38,069 nucleotides of DNA from Halieaceae bacterium (GTDB lineage Bacteria; Pseudomonadota; Gammaproteobacteria; Pseudomonadales; Halieaceae), in contig JADGEN010000026.1 of the NCBI GenBank assembly GCA_016744355.1, positions 1 through 38,069 of the forward strand, in the 5' to 3' direction. Below are positions 14,130 to 22,481 of this stretch, piece by piece. The notes below the pieces were generated by a model. It was not told the DNA's origin. It was given only the letters and a program-made list of their open reading frames with translations, and made no database searches. Both the position numbers and the translations under genes were made by a program. Every line of letters starts with the position of its first letter. Positions within the stretch are counted from its first letter, which is position 1.

Positions 14130-15160
14130 ACGTCATCACCCTTCGAGGCCAGGCGCACATCCAACACAAATCGCTCTGTTCCGGACCGCTTGTCCTTTCT
14201 AATCGCTGAGGGAGCGGTAACTTCTCCATAGGCGGGCTCATCGACCAGCTTCTGCATGACCGCGGCGGCATCCAGCGATTGGCCGTCGATGCGAATTTTT
14301 GTGCCTTGTATGTCTAGACCAGTCAACCAGGTTTCGTCATCGATTAAACGGGACATTCTCACCAACTCGGCATAAAGGTCAGGGCTCTGCGCTATCATGG
14401 TGTTTGCCACCACCAACTGGCGCTTTCCTTCCGATAACTGCGAGCGCAGTTTTACCGCATTTTCCGCCCGCTGATTAGTATTTTGGTACATCTCATTTAC
14501 CTGCTGCAACTCCAGGTATTTCATCCCGGCCGCCAGAGCAAAACAAACCAACACGACAGCCAGGCAATAGCTCACCCCCAGGGCACCCAGGATCATTCGC
14601 TTCTTGTTGCGCCCCTGCCTCGCTGCCTCGCCGAAACCTGACAGTACCACCACATTATTTCCAATTTTCGCCCATGCCTCGTGGGCATGAACATCGTGAC
14701 AATCAAGCAAACTAGCAATAAATTCCATCACGGTGCTGGATGAACTTATCACCAGTTGTACCGCCAGCTCTTGGTCGGTAGTGCTCAGAACAGTCCAGCC
14801 GTAGCAGGTGTCATCTTCAGGAAATGGGCTATTGGCCTTCACCTCCATTGCGACAACTGACGCCAGATTTGCTTCAGCAGCCTTTGGTACCGTAATTTTT
14901 CTGGATAGCACCAGTTCGTCCGGCAACATCACTGCGCTGGACTTTAATTCCGTCGTATTATCGGGCTTGGAGACGGGGCGACCAGCCTGGTAATAGACCG
15001 GCTCTGCGTGCTCGCCATAGACTGTGAGCGTCTCGTCGATCAAGGGCATGACCGGCGAATTCGGCCCCCAAAGAAAGTCTCGCCAACCCGCCTGGAAAAT
15101 ATACAATCCCCGGCGCAAGTCATAGCCAAACAAACTCCAGGGCTGACTAGTTTCCAGCAT
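14126..15160 (-). CDS. gspL: T2SS protein GspL (PilM/PilN-like)
   Basis: A 344-residue inner-membrane protein. Residues 1-180 are an actin-like cytoplasmic domain (FGYDLRRGLYIFQAGWRDFL; LVLSRKITVPKAAEANLASV), a membrane helix lies at about 189-211 (MILGALGVSYCLAVVLVCFA), and a coiled coil and small periplasmic domain follow (TWLTGLDIQGTKIRIDGQSL), typical of PilN/GspL. GspL recruits the ATPase GspE to the membrane; a GspE N-domain is encoded at the far left of the window. The gene overlaps gspK by 14 bp and gspM by 4 bp, showing a tightly coupled operon. Confidence 0.82.
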   Translation of the reverse strand: MLETSQPWSLFGYDLRRGLYIFQAGWRDFLWGPNSPVMPLIDETLTVYGEHAEPVYYQAGRPVSKPDNTTELKSSAVMLPDELVLSRKITVPKAAEANLASVVAMEVKANSPFPEDDTCYGWTVLSTTDQELAVQLVISSSSTVMEFIASLLDCHDVHAHEAWAKIGNNVVVLSGFGEAARQGRNKKRMILGALGVSYCLAVVLVCFALAAGMKYLELQQVNEMYQNTNQRAENAVKLRSQLSEGKRQLVVANTMIAQSPDLYAELVRMSRLIDDETWLTGLDIQGTKIRIDGQSLDAAAVMQKLVDEPAYGEVTAPSAIRKDKRSGTERFVLDVRLASKGDDV

Positions 15161-16115
15161 AAATACTCTCTACAAAGACCAACATTTCTCTTTCTTTCTT
15201 ATTTAACCCTGCTACCGGTTCAGTACGAAAAAAACGCCAGGGGAGACCATCTGCCCCCACCTGACTTCGATCTACCCATCGCCGGCGCCGGTAGTTAGCC
15301 TCACCGATTTTCACCAGGGCATCAATACGAAACAGCGACAGCGACCGCTCTTCCTGAAATGACATATTCACCCCTGCGGGTGAGACAGCATCCACCGAGG
15401 TGTCCGCAAACCGGGACCGTGCCAGATCCTGGACACCAATATCTCCTCCCGAATTGAGCATGGCGAGGACCGCTACCGGCGCTGACTGCCAATCCACACC
15501 GGCTTGACCCTGCGGATCAACATAAATCGAATCCTTGACCCGCTCATATACACCTCTGTCAACGCCATCAACCGATAGCAGGCCCTCTATTGCTTCAAAT
15601 GGGCCCGGAGTCGCATTGCCCGATTCCGACTGCCCTTCGTAGGCGGTGCCTGTCGCATTGTCACGAGCCGGCGATGAACGCCACTCTACCACATTAGCGG
15701 CCAGAACCTCCCCTCGTCCTTCATCCAGCTCTCCGTCATCTGTAAACAAAACTGCCAGCAACTCCTGAGACGCCAGATTCAAATTCACCAATCCAGCCAC
15801 GGGAACAATCCTGACGTTCACCCGGGCATCTGAGAACACAAATTCACTGCTGTGAATTCTCCTGCTGTTAAACTCGCCGTCTTGCTCACTGATTATCAGA
15901 TCAGCCAGAGCCAACTGAATCGCGCCATCTCCAGCCGCCTGCGCTCTGGCCTGTCCAATTTGTAATTGGGCCAACTTAATATCCATACGCGCCTGGTAGA
16001 CAATGCCCGCCACCAGGATAGACATGGCGGCGAGAAACCATACCAAAATCGCCAGGGCTACCCCCGACTGCCGCAACCGGATGGGGCCGGGTGAGTGCGC
16101 ATCTAAAACTCTCAT
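15147..16115 (-). CDS. gspK: T2SS minor pseudopilin GspK
   Basis: A 322-residue protein of normal length for GspK. The N-terminus has a prepilin-type region: basic leader ending RQSG (Gly18), then a hydrophobic helix VALAILVWFLAAMSILVAGI. As in other GspK proteins, the Glu at mature position 5 is absent (Ile here). The large periplasmic domain includes GLVNLNLASQELLAVLF, matching the helix-hairpin-like GspK core, and a DGVDRGVYERVKDSIYV segment. GspK caps the pseudopilus tip with GspI and GspJ. It follows gspJ after 49 bp and overlaps gspL. Confidence 0.88.
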   Translation of the reverse strand: MRVLDAHSPGPIRLRQSGVALAILVWFLAAMSILVAGIVYQARMDIKLAQLQIGQARAQAAGDGAIQLALADLIISEQDGEFNSRRIHSSEFVFSDARVNVRIVPVAGLVNLNLASQELLAVLFTDDGELDEGRGEVLAANVVEWRSSPARDNATGTAYEGQSESGNATPGPFEAIEGLLSVDGVDRGVYERVKDSIYVDPQGQAGVDWQSAPVAVLAMLNSGGDIGVQDLARSRFADTSVDAVSPAGVNMSFQEERSLSLFRIDALVKIGEANYRRRRWVDRSQVGADGLPWRFFRTEPVAGLNKKEREMLVFVESIYAGN

Positions 16116-16164
16116 AAATAAAACGCCTGCCTGCTGCCTATCTGTCTAGAGCTTATTTAGCCAC

Positions 16165-16755
16165 CTAATTCAGCCGAATTAGCAGTTCCGGCCAATATTT
16201 CTCACCAGCCTTGATCTGCATCCTGACAGAAACTGGCGTGCTTGATGAATCACTCCAGTCGTCCATCCATTCTCCGCCATGGACTGGAAGATAGCTCACA
16301 CGATACTCCTGCACGTCTTGTAAAAGAGCTCGCGCCTGCATATCCCCCCAGCCGACTGGTGTCACACCGCTTCGATAGGGCTGCCAGCGTACAGTCAGAG
16401 CATCTCCTTCAAGGCCCAGGTGCATGAAATAAACACCTCCGAAACCCGCTCCGGCCGCCACGGGAGCAACCCAGGTAAACTCCGACGCCATACCCAAAAA
16501 ATAGGTTTCCCGTCCCTCCACAGCATCAAAGGAAAGTGCCCTGTTACCACCACCGGAAGAAATGGTGGCTTCTACCGAGCGCCTGAGAAATCCACTGACC
16601 ATACGCATTTCATCAACCCGAGCCGTCGTTCTCTCCAGGCTGACCTGTGTATTTGCAAATGTCCTCAATGAAGACACGATAGCGACCATCATCATCGACA
16701 GAATCGTAAGCGCTATCATTACCTCCATCAAGGTAAATCCACGGACTCGATTCAT
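16165..16755 (-). CDS. gspJ: T2SS minor pseudopilin GspJ
   Basis: A 196-residue prepilin. The leader MNRVRG is followed by FTLMEVMIALTILSMMMVAI, a class III prepilin cleavage site with Glu at mature position 5. The C-terminal domain is beta-rich (VRWQPYRSGVTP, YRVSYLPVHGGEWMDDWSDS), as expected for GspJ. The start overlaps the gspI stop by 4 bp. The prepilin peptidase gene is not in the window. Confidence 0.85.
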   Translation of the reverse strand: MNRVRGFTLMEVMIALTILSMMMVAIVSSLRTFANTQVSLERTTARVDEMRMVSGFLRRSVEATISSGGGNRALSFDAVEGRETYFLGMASEFTWVAPVAAGAGFGGVYFMHLGLEGDALTVRWQPYRSGVTPVGWGDMQARALLQDVQEYRVSYLPVHGGEWMDDWSDSSSTPVSVRMQIKAGEKYWPELLIRLN

Positions 16756-17159
16756 TGCACGGACTCCATGCCAGCTACAACGGATTGAAGAGCGACCTCG
16801 CGGGTCTTATCTCCATCGTTCCAGCTAACCGATATCTCTATTTGCTGCAAACGCCCACTCTGCAAGGCTGAGCCCTCGGGCATTTCAATTGGCGTGGCTT
16901 GAACAAACCAGGAAAACCCTCCTGAAGTCTCACCTGATTTACTCATACCAGTCTGGGGAACAGCAGCATTTCCTGCCAACAACGAGCGAGCCAGCTCCAC
17001 TCCGTATGCGTACTTTTCATCAATCCTGACGATACGCGTCGCACCGGCAACTGATTGATACAATGCACCAAGCGAAAGACCCAGAATTGCCACAGCGACA
17101 ACCATCTCGAGTAAACTGAACCCAGAACTCTTGCAGCGCTTACTATAAGATGCAACCAA
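16752..17159 (-). CDS. gspI: T2SS minor pseudopilin GspI
   Basis: A 135-residue prepilin, first gene of the gsp block. It starts at a TTG (17159) with GGGGA 8 bp upstream; no in-frame ATG precedes the prepilin leader. The leader (VASYSKRCKSSG) and helix (FSLLEMVVAVAILGLSLGAL) give a canonical cleavage site with Glu5. The rest (YAYGVELARSLLAGNAAVP, GGFSWFVQATPIEMP, LQQIEISVSWNDG) fits GspI, including the conserved ARSLL region. gspG and gspH, normally just upstream, are absent; upstream is the steroid operon. The major pseudopilin and GspF must lie elsewhere, perhaps beyond gspE. Confidence 0.85.
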   Translation of the reverse strand: MVASYSKRCKSSGFSLLEMVVAVAILGLSLGALYQSVAGATRIVRIDEKYAYGVELARSLLAGNAAVPQTGMSKSGETSGGFSWFVQATPIEMPEGSALQSGRLQQIEISVSWNDGDKTREVALQSVVAGMESVQ

Positions 17160-17201
17160 GCAGACTATCCCCGAAAATCACGTTCTCACGCCAACACGGG
17201 C

Positions 17202-17210
17202 AGTATACCA
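17202..17210 (-). promoter_or_regulatory. Candidate extended -10 promoter for the gspI-gspD operon
   Basis: Minus-strand TGGTATACT (17210-17202) matches an extended -10 element, with TATACT at 5 of 6. It follows a T7 tract and lies about 45 bp before the TTG start of gspI. No -35 consensus is visible; the position falls in the last codons of ipdF. Only 64 bp separate ipdF from gspI, so read-through from the steroid operon is the alternative source of transcription. Confidence 0.4.
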
Positions 17211-17223
17211 AAAAAACGCTCCC

Positions 17224-18015
17224 TCACGCCCTCTGACTGGAGACAGGAACGATTTCCCCCGTCATATAACTGGAATAATCCGATGCCAAAAACATCATTA
17301 CATTCGCCACTTCCCAAACCTCTGCAGCACGCCCGAACGCTTCTTTAGATGCCAGCTCTTCCAAAAGTTCCATCGGCGTGGTCTTTTTCAAAAATTCATG
17401 AAAGGCAATCGAGGGTGAAACCGCATTAATGCGAACATTGAAATCTGCCGCCTCCAAAGCCGAGCAGCGCGTTAACGCCATCACACCAGCTTTAGCAGCA
17501 GCGTAGTGGCACTGCTCTTTCTGCGCGCGCCAACCCAGCACCGATGCATTGTTGACGATTACGCCGGCACCTCTTGGTTGCATCTTCTTCAACATGGCCC
17601 GGGTCATACGCATGGTACCGGTGAGGGTAACGTCCAGAACCCTGGACCACTCTTCGTCTTCCATATCTACTAACATCGTTGTGCCACCCAGTCCCGCATT
17701 GTTAATGAGGACATCCACGCCGCCCATGAGGGACTCCGCATTTTCGACCAGTTTGCAAACGTCTTCTTCTACAGTGACATTCGCGATCTGACCGTACACC
17801 GACTCAAGACCGTGCTCGGATTTAAGCGCCTCTACAGACTTGGCAAGTCGGCCCTCGTGAACATCACTAATCATTACCGCTCGCGCACCTTCTTCCACGG
17901 CTCGAGTGGCTGCGGCAAAACCGATGCCAGCACCCGCTGCAGCCGTGATCAGTACAGACTTGCCGGTCAGTAGGTTATGGCCTTTGACATAAGGGGGTGG
18001 CTGTTTCAGTGCCAT
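17224..18015 (-). CDS. ipdF: IpdF-type short-chain dehydrogenase of HIP catabolism
   Basis: A 263-residue classical SDR. The cofactor loop is SVLITAAAGAGIG (20-32), NNAG is at 105-108, and the catalytic Ser158, Tyr171 and Lys175 are intact (NNASVLGWRAQ, HYAAAKAGVMAL). The stretches ASVLGWRAQ and AAAKAGVMALTRCSALEAA, and the end LASDYSSYMTGE, closely match my memory of IpdF (Rv3559c) of Mycobacterium tuberculosis. As I recall, IpdF oxidises the ring hydroxyl of 5-OH-HIEC-CoA to HIEC-CoA, just before EchA20 cleaves ring D. It is the last gene of the operon, 29 bp after fadE30, an order also seen in the actinobacterial cluster where the two genes are adjacent. Confidence 0.85.
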   Translation of the reverse strand: MALKQPPPYVKGHNLLTGKSVLITAAAGAGIGFAAATRAVEEGARAVMISDVHEGRLAKSVEALKSEHGLESVYGQIANVTVEEDVCKLVENAESLMGGVDVLINNAGLGGTTMLVDMEDEEWSRVLDVTLTGTMRMTRAMLKKMQPRGAGVIVNNASVLGWRAQKEQCHYAAAKAGVMALTRCSALEAADFNVRINAVSPSIAFHEFLKKTTPMELLEELASKEAFGRAAEVWEVANVMMFLASDYSSYMTGEIVPVSSQRA

Positions 18016-18044
18016 TGTTAACTCCTATTAATATTGATCGAAGG

Positions 18045-19232
18045 TTAACCGCGCGGCTCACGGGGCATGCCCAGTGCTCGCTCCGCGATAATATTTCGTT
18101 GAATCTGGTTCGTGCCACCGTAGATGGTATCGGAGCGCGTGAACAGATACATGGACTGCAGGCGATTGAGCTCATAGGGCGCACCATCGAGAACTTCACT
18201 CTCAGCACCCAGTACATCCATAGCGAGCTTGCCCAAATTGCGATGCCAGGTTGCCCAGTACAGTTTATATATCATCGCCTCTTTTTGTAGCTCACCGTTG
18301 CCGCCGCCGGAGAGCATTCGCATACTATTGGCTCGCATAATTTGCAGCCCAACATAAGCGTCGGAGATACGCTGGCGAATGGCCCCGCTTTGAGCCGCAC
18401 CGTTCTTTTTGGCTAGACGCACAATTTCTTCGAATTCGTTCTTGAACAACATTTGCTGCCCCAGTGTAGACACGCCGCGTTCAAAGCCAAGTAGGCCCAT
18501 CGCCACCTTCCAACCATCGCCGGGCTTACCGACAATATCTTGTGCGCCGCATACGGCCTCATCAAAAAAAACTTCATTGAACTCGCTGGTACCGGTCAGC
18601 TGCTCTATGGGAACGACTTTAATCCCCGGCTGATCCATTTCCATCAGGAAAAAACCCAGGCCTTTGTGACCCACCGACTCAGCTTCGGTTCGCGCTAGCA
18701 CGAAGCAAAACTGCGACTCGTGCGCCAGTGAAGTCCACACCTTCTGGCCCGAAATTTTCCATTGCCCCGATTCTTCGCAGAAACGGGCTCTGGTTCTAAT
18801 ATTTGCGAGATCTGAACCGGCGGCAGGTTCAGAGTAACCCTGACACCACAGTTGTTCACCGCGTAAAATTCCCGGCAAGAAACGCTGCTTTTGCTCTTCA
18901 CTGCCAAACGCAATAATCGTAGGGCCTGCCAGAGTCTCGCCAATATGGCCTATGCGACCGGGGCCGCCCGCCCTGGCATACTCCTCATGAAACACTACCT
19001 GCTGTTCAATACTCACACCACGACCACCAAACTCTTTAGGCCAGCCCACGCAAGTCCAGCCTCCGGCGTGTAGTTGGCGCTCCCAGGCAATGCGTTCATG
19101 CACAAACATATGCTCATCGCCCGGACCTCCGCGATGGCGAATCTGTTCAAACTCGCCGCAGAGGTTATCCGCTAACCATGCGGCAACCTCATTGCGAAAT
19201 TGTTCGTCTTCTGTACTGAAACTGAGCTTCAT
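18045..19232 (-). CDS. fadE30: FadE30-type acyl-CoA dehydrogenase
   Basis: A 395-residue flavoprotein matching FadE30 (Rv3560c) in remembered detail: WCQGYSEPAAGSDLA, GQKVWTSLAHESQFCFVLAR, TGTSEFNEVFFDEA, GFERGVSTLGQQ and TIYGGTNQIQRNIIAERALG. FadE30 is thought to start beta-oxidation of the propionyl side chain of HIP-CoA. The residue aligned with the catalytic Glu376 of MCAD is Gly (YGGT), so the base is probably the Glu of GFERG, as in isovaleryl-CoA dehydrogenase. The ATG overlaps the stop of the preceding acyl-CoA dehydrogenase by 4 bp, so the two are co-translated and may form a heteromer. Confidence 0.85.
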   Translation of the reverse strand: MKLSFSTEDEQFRNEVAAWLADNLCGEFEQIRHRGGPGDEHMFVHERIAWERQLHAGGWTCVGWPKEFGGRGVSIEQQVVFHEEYARAGGPGRIGHIGETLAGPTIIAFGSEEQKQRFLPGILRGEQLWCQGYSEPAAGSDLANIRTRARFCEESGQWKISGQKVWTSLAHESQFCFVLARTEAESVGHKGLGFFLMEMDQPGIKVVPIEQLTGTSEFNEVFFDEAVCGAQDIVGKPGDGWKVAMGLLGFERGVSTLGQQMLFKNEFEEIVRLAKKNGAAQSGAIRQRISDAYVGLQIMRANSMRMLSGGGNGELQKEAMIYKLYWATWHRNLGKLAMDVLGAESEVLDGAPYELNRLQSMYLFTRSDTIYGGTNQIQRNIIAERALGMPREPRG

Positions 19233-20398
19233 GCCACAGCCTCCACATCAAGCAAAATGCAAGCCAGGCGCTCGCGATGAAACGTGCCATCGCCGAGAAA
19301 GGTTTCGGTCGACTTTGCGCGCTTGAAATATAGTTGAATGTCGTACTCCGCAGTGAAACCGACTCCACCGTGTAACTGAATAGCCGTGCCTGCGTTATGA
19401 AAATACGCGTCACTGCAATAGGCTTTGGCAGTGCTTGCCACCTCTGCGAGCTGTGAACCCAGGACTCCACCTTGCAGCGCCTCATCCGCTATGCAAGCAG
19501 CGTAGTAAACTGCCGAACGCGATGCTTCAACTTTCACCATCATATCTGCCGCTTTGTGCTTCACAGCCTGATAGGATGCGACGACGCGGCCAAACTGCAC
19601 GCGCTCTTGTAAATAAGCCACGGTGCTATCCAGTGTTTGCTGGCTTCCACCCAGTTGATCAGCGGAAATTGCAACAGTTGCCAGATCGATTATCTTCTGC
19701 AGTAAGGGCCAGGCGCTCCCGCGCGAGCGCATCACGTTTGCGCCATCTACGCTGACATTATGAAACTCCAGCTGCGCCTGCTTGCGCGTTTGATCCATCG
19801 TGGGTAACCACTGCCGTGTAATGCCTTCGCTAGTCGCCGGCAAAACAAAAAGACTGATACCTTCTTCACCCTGTGTGTCAGCTGCTCTCGCCGCAACTAT
19901 AAGCAGATCTGCGCTGTGACCGTCCGGCACGAAGCGATAGCTACCGTTGAGAATAAAACCATCGCCCTGAGGCTTGCATATAACATCTATCGCCGAAGCA
20001 TCCCACCGACCTTTTGCCCCTGTGTATGCGAGCGTGGCTGTTGAGCCAGCGACGATTTCAGGCAGGTACTTTTCTTTTTGCTGTTCAGTACCAGCAACCA
20101 ATAGCGCATTGCTTGCAAGGCAAACCGTAGAATAGAAGGGAGCGCACAATAAGTAGCGTCCCATCTGCTCCAGCATGGCAACTAGCTCAACGTACCCCAA
20201 CCCCATTCCGCCGTACTGCTCAGGAATATTAATAGCCTGCCAAAACATTTCCTGTGTGATACTCGACCAAAGCTGAGGATCATAGCCAAGTTCGGTTGCC
20301 ATGGCACTGCGAACCGCAGCACTGGTTGAGGCCCGGGCAAGAAAAGCATCCGCCGTGTCGCGAATCATTTCCTGCTCTTCCGTAAATTTAAATTCCAT
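19229..20398 (-). CDS. Acyl-CoA dehydrogenase paralogue lacking both usual catalytic Glu positions (beta-subunit type)
   Basis: A 389-residue acyl-CoA dehydrogenase fold (MEFKFTEEQEMIRDTADAFL; NIPEQYGGMGLGYVELVAML; VQFGRVVASYQAVKHKAADM; LHGGVGFTAEYDIQLYFKRA; FLGDGTFHRERLA). By eye alignment the MCAD Glu376 position is Leu and the IVD-type Glu position is not acidic either (DLATVAISADQ). Such chains often act as the second subunit of alpha2beta2 steroid dehydrogenases, as shown for several FadE pairs of Mycobacterium. The gene lies 22 bp after an SDR gene and overlaps fadE30 by 4 bp. It could be the functional counterpart of FadE33 or a dedicated partner of FadE30. The exact orthologue is uncertain. 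Confidence 0.75.
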   Translation of the reverse strand: MEFKFTEEQEMIRDTADAFLARASTSAAVRSAMATELGYDPQLWSSITQEMFWQAINIPEQYGGMGLGYVELVAMLEQMGRYLLCAPFYSTVCLASNALLVAGTEQQKEKYLPEIVAGSTATLAYTGAKGRWDASAIDVICKPQGDGFILNGSYRFVPDGHSADLLIVAARAADTQGEEGISLFVLPATSEGITRQWLPTMDQTRKQAQLEFHNVSVDGANVMRSRGSAWPLLQKIIDLATVAISADQLGGSQQTLDSTVAYLQERVQFGRVVASYQAVKHKAADMMVKVEASRSAVYYAACIADEALQGGVLGSQLAEVASTAKAYCSDAYFHNAGTAIQLHGGVGFTAEYDIQLYFKRAKSTETFLGDGTFHRERLACILLDVEAVA

Positions 20399-20420
20399 GC
20401 GCCAATTCTTCCATGTTCGA

Positions 20421-21302
20421 TCAACTGCCGTAGACTTTTTGCGCGGGAGTTTCCTGCGCGAACAATTGATCTATAGCGCTGCCTATTTCTTCAGGGGACC
20501 ATTTATCGCCTTTGTCGACAGGTTTGGTAGAACGCCAACCATCTGCGATGGAAATTTTACCGCCCTCCGCTTCAAACACACGACCGGTGACGTGAGACGA
20601 TTGCGCAGAACCCAACCAGGCAACCAGCGGAGCAACATTAGCGGGGTCATAGTAATCAAAGCCCCCCTCCTCCGGTTTTTTCATCATGTCGGCGAATACG
20701 TCTTCAGTCATGCCGGTTCGCCCTGCAGGAGCCAGAGCATTTGCGGTTATTCCATAGCGACTGAGTTCTGCTGCCTGGTTTAAGGTCAGCGAGGCAATGC
20801 CGCCTTTGGCCGCGGCGTAGTTACTTTGTCCTACAGAACCATTCAGGCCTGCGCCAGATGAGGTGTTGATTATCCGCGCATTGACTTCGATGCCTTCCTT
20901 GGCCTGCGCTCGCCAGTAGTGAACGGCATGGCTACTAATACAGAAATGCCCTTTGAGGTGAACAGCAATAACCTGATCCCACTCGTCCTCGGTCATCGAG
21001 GCGAACATACGGTCGCGACACACTCCCGCATTGTTTACGACCACATGCAAACCGCCAAATGTTTCTATAGCGGCTTTAACAATATTCAAGGAATCGTCAT
21101 AGCTTGTGATATCAGACGTATTGGCTAGCGCCTTGCCGCCCATAGACTCGATTTCGTCAACAGTGGTTTCGGCGGACAATGCATTGATGTCATTCACCAC
21201 AACGCTTGCGCCTTGCCCGGCAAACGCCAGCGCGTATTCACGACCTAAACCGCCACCGGCACCCGTAATGATCACTACCCTTCCTTCACATATTCCTGTC
21301 AT
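20421..21302 (-). CDS. Short-chain dehydrogenase, Rv3548c-like (3-hydroxyacyl-CoA dehydrogenase candidate)
   Basis: A 293-residue SDR with TGAGGGLG (13-20), NNAG (90-93), Ser149, Tyr162 and Lys166 (NTSSGAGLNGSVGQSNYAAAKGG). The pattern DRMFASMTEDEWDQVIAVHLKGHF and the C-terminal extension (VFEAEGGKISIADGWRS) place it with the 17-beta-HSD4/FOX2-like SDRs, near Rv3548c of the KstR2 regulon. These typically oxidise (3R)-hydroxyacyl-CoA. In this operon it could oxidise the beta-hydroxy intermediate during shortening of the HIP-CoA side chain or of later ring-opened acyl-CoAs. It starts 3 bp after the fadA6 stop. Confidence 0.8.
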   Translation of the reverse strand: MTGICEGRVVIITGAGGGLGREYALAFAGQGASVVVNDINALSAETTVDEIESMGGKALANTSDITSYDDSLNIVKAAIETFGGLHVVVNNAGVCRDRMFASMTEDEWDQVIAVHLKGHFCISSHAVHYWRAQAKEGIEVNARIINTSSGAGLNGSVGQSNYAAAKGGIASLTLNQAAELSRYGITANALAPAGRTGMTEDVFADMMKKPEEGGFDYYDPANVAPLVAWLGSAQSSHVTGRVFEAEGGKISIADGWRSTKPVDKGDKWSPEEIGSAIDQLFAQETPAQKVYGS

Positions 21303-21305
21303 TAC

Positions 21306-22454
21306 CTATAGCCTCTCAATAATAGTGACATTGGCCTGACCGCCACCTTCACACATAGTTTGCAAACCATAGCGACCACCGCTGCGTTCCAACTCGTGTA
21401 GCAAAGTCGTCATTAACTTTGTGCCAGTTGCCCCTAGAGGATGCCCCAACGAAATAGCACCACCATTCACGTTGGTTTTTTCATGAGGGAAGCCGGTCTC
21501 TTTCAGCCACGCCATGGGCACCGAAGCAAAGGCTTCGTTTATCTCAACCAAATCGATGTCGGCAAGCTTCATTCCGGATTTCTTAAGTGCATATTCAGTT
21601 GCCGGAATAGGCGCGGTTAACATCCAAATTGGGTCTGCAGCACGCACGCTCATATGTGCAATACGGGCTCTTGGCGTCAAGTTATAGCGCTTCAATGCAG
21701 CCTCTGAAACAATCAACATCGCAGACGATGCATCGCAGGTTTGACTGGACACCGCTGCGGTTATTGTTCCACCTTCTTGCAGTGGCTGTAGCTCAGACAT
21801 TTTTTCCATCGATGTGTTGCGTGGCGTTTCATCCATGCCTACACCATTGAGTGGCACAATTTCCTGTGCAAAACGCCCCTCCTGAATTGCACTCAATGCG
21901 CGCCGGTGCGACTCAAGCGAAAAAGCTTCCATATCCTGGCGGGAGCAATTCCACTTGTCGGCGATCATTTGAGCGGAGTTGAACTGGGAAACAGGCACAT
22001 CTCCGTAGCGAGCAACCCAACCCTGGCTGCCGGAGAAGGGATCGCTAAAACCAAGAGGTACTGCGGCCAACATAGCTGACGAAATAGGAACGCTGGTCAT
22101 GGTCTGCACGCCACCGGCAATGACCACATCATTCACTCCGGCCATAATGGCCTGTGCGGCAAAATGCACGGCCTGCTGAGATGAGCCACACTGTCTATCG
22201 ATTGTGGTGCCCGGCACTTCCTCAGCTAAACCTGCTGCCAGCCAGCTTGTACGCGCTATATCGCCTGCCAGGGGGCCAATAGTGTCCACACAACCGAACA
22301 TCACATCGTCGTATTCGTTATCGGGAATATCATTGCGATCGACCAGTGCTTTTAATACATGTGCACCCAGATCAGCAGCATGCACATCGGCCAGTCCGCC
22401 TTTACGCCTGCCTGTTGGGGAGCGCACTGCGTCTACTATATACGCGTCTGCCAT
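21306..22454 (-). CDS. fadA6: FadA6-type thiolase of HIP catabolism
   Basis: A 382-residue thiolase with the catalytic set intact: Cys89 in IDRQCGSSQQ, His338 in GGAISLGHPLGATG, Cys368 in LQTMCEGGGQANV, and NEAFASVP. The sequence closely follows FadA6 (Rv3556c) from memory, including GCVDTIGPLAGDIARTSWLA and ISSAM. FadA6 is assigned to thiolysis of late ring-opened intermediates such as 2-methyl-beta-ketoadipyl-CoA. Its place between the fadE32-like gene and an SDR makes a compact beta-oxidation unit. Spacing is 27 bp from the upstream gene and 3 bp to the downstream one. Confidence 0.87.
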   Translation of the reverse strand: MADAYIVDAVRSPTGRRKGGLADVHAADLGAHVLKALVDRNDIPDNEYDDVMFGCVDTIGPLAGDIARTSWLAAGLAEEVPGTTIDRQCGSSQQAVHFAAQAIMAGVNDVVIAGGVQTMTSVPISSAMLAAVPLGFSDPFSGSQGWVARYGDVPVSQFNSAQMIADKWNCSRQDMEAFSLESHRRALSAIQEGRFAQEIVPLNGVGMDETPRNTSMEKMSELQPLQEGGTITAAVSSQTCDASSAMLIVSEAALKRYNLTPRARIAHMSVRAADPIWMLTAPIPATEYALKKSGMKLADIDLVEINEAFASVPMAWLKETGFPHEKTNVNGGAISLGHPLGATGTKLMTTLLHELERSGGRYGLQTMCEGGGQANVTIIERL

Positions 22455-22481
22455 AAAACTATTTCCTTGTAAGAAGAGTTA

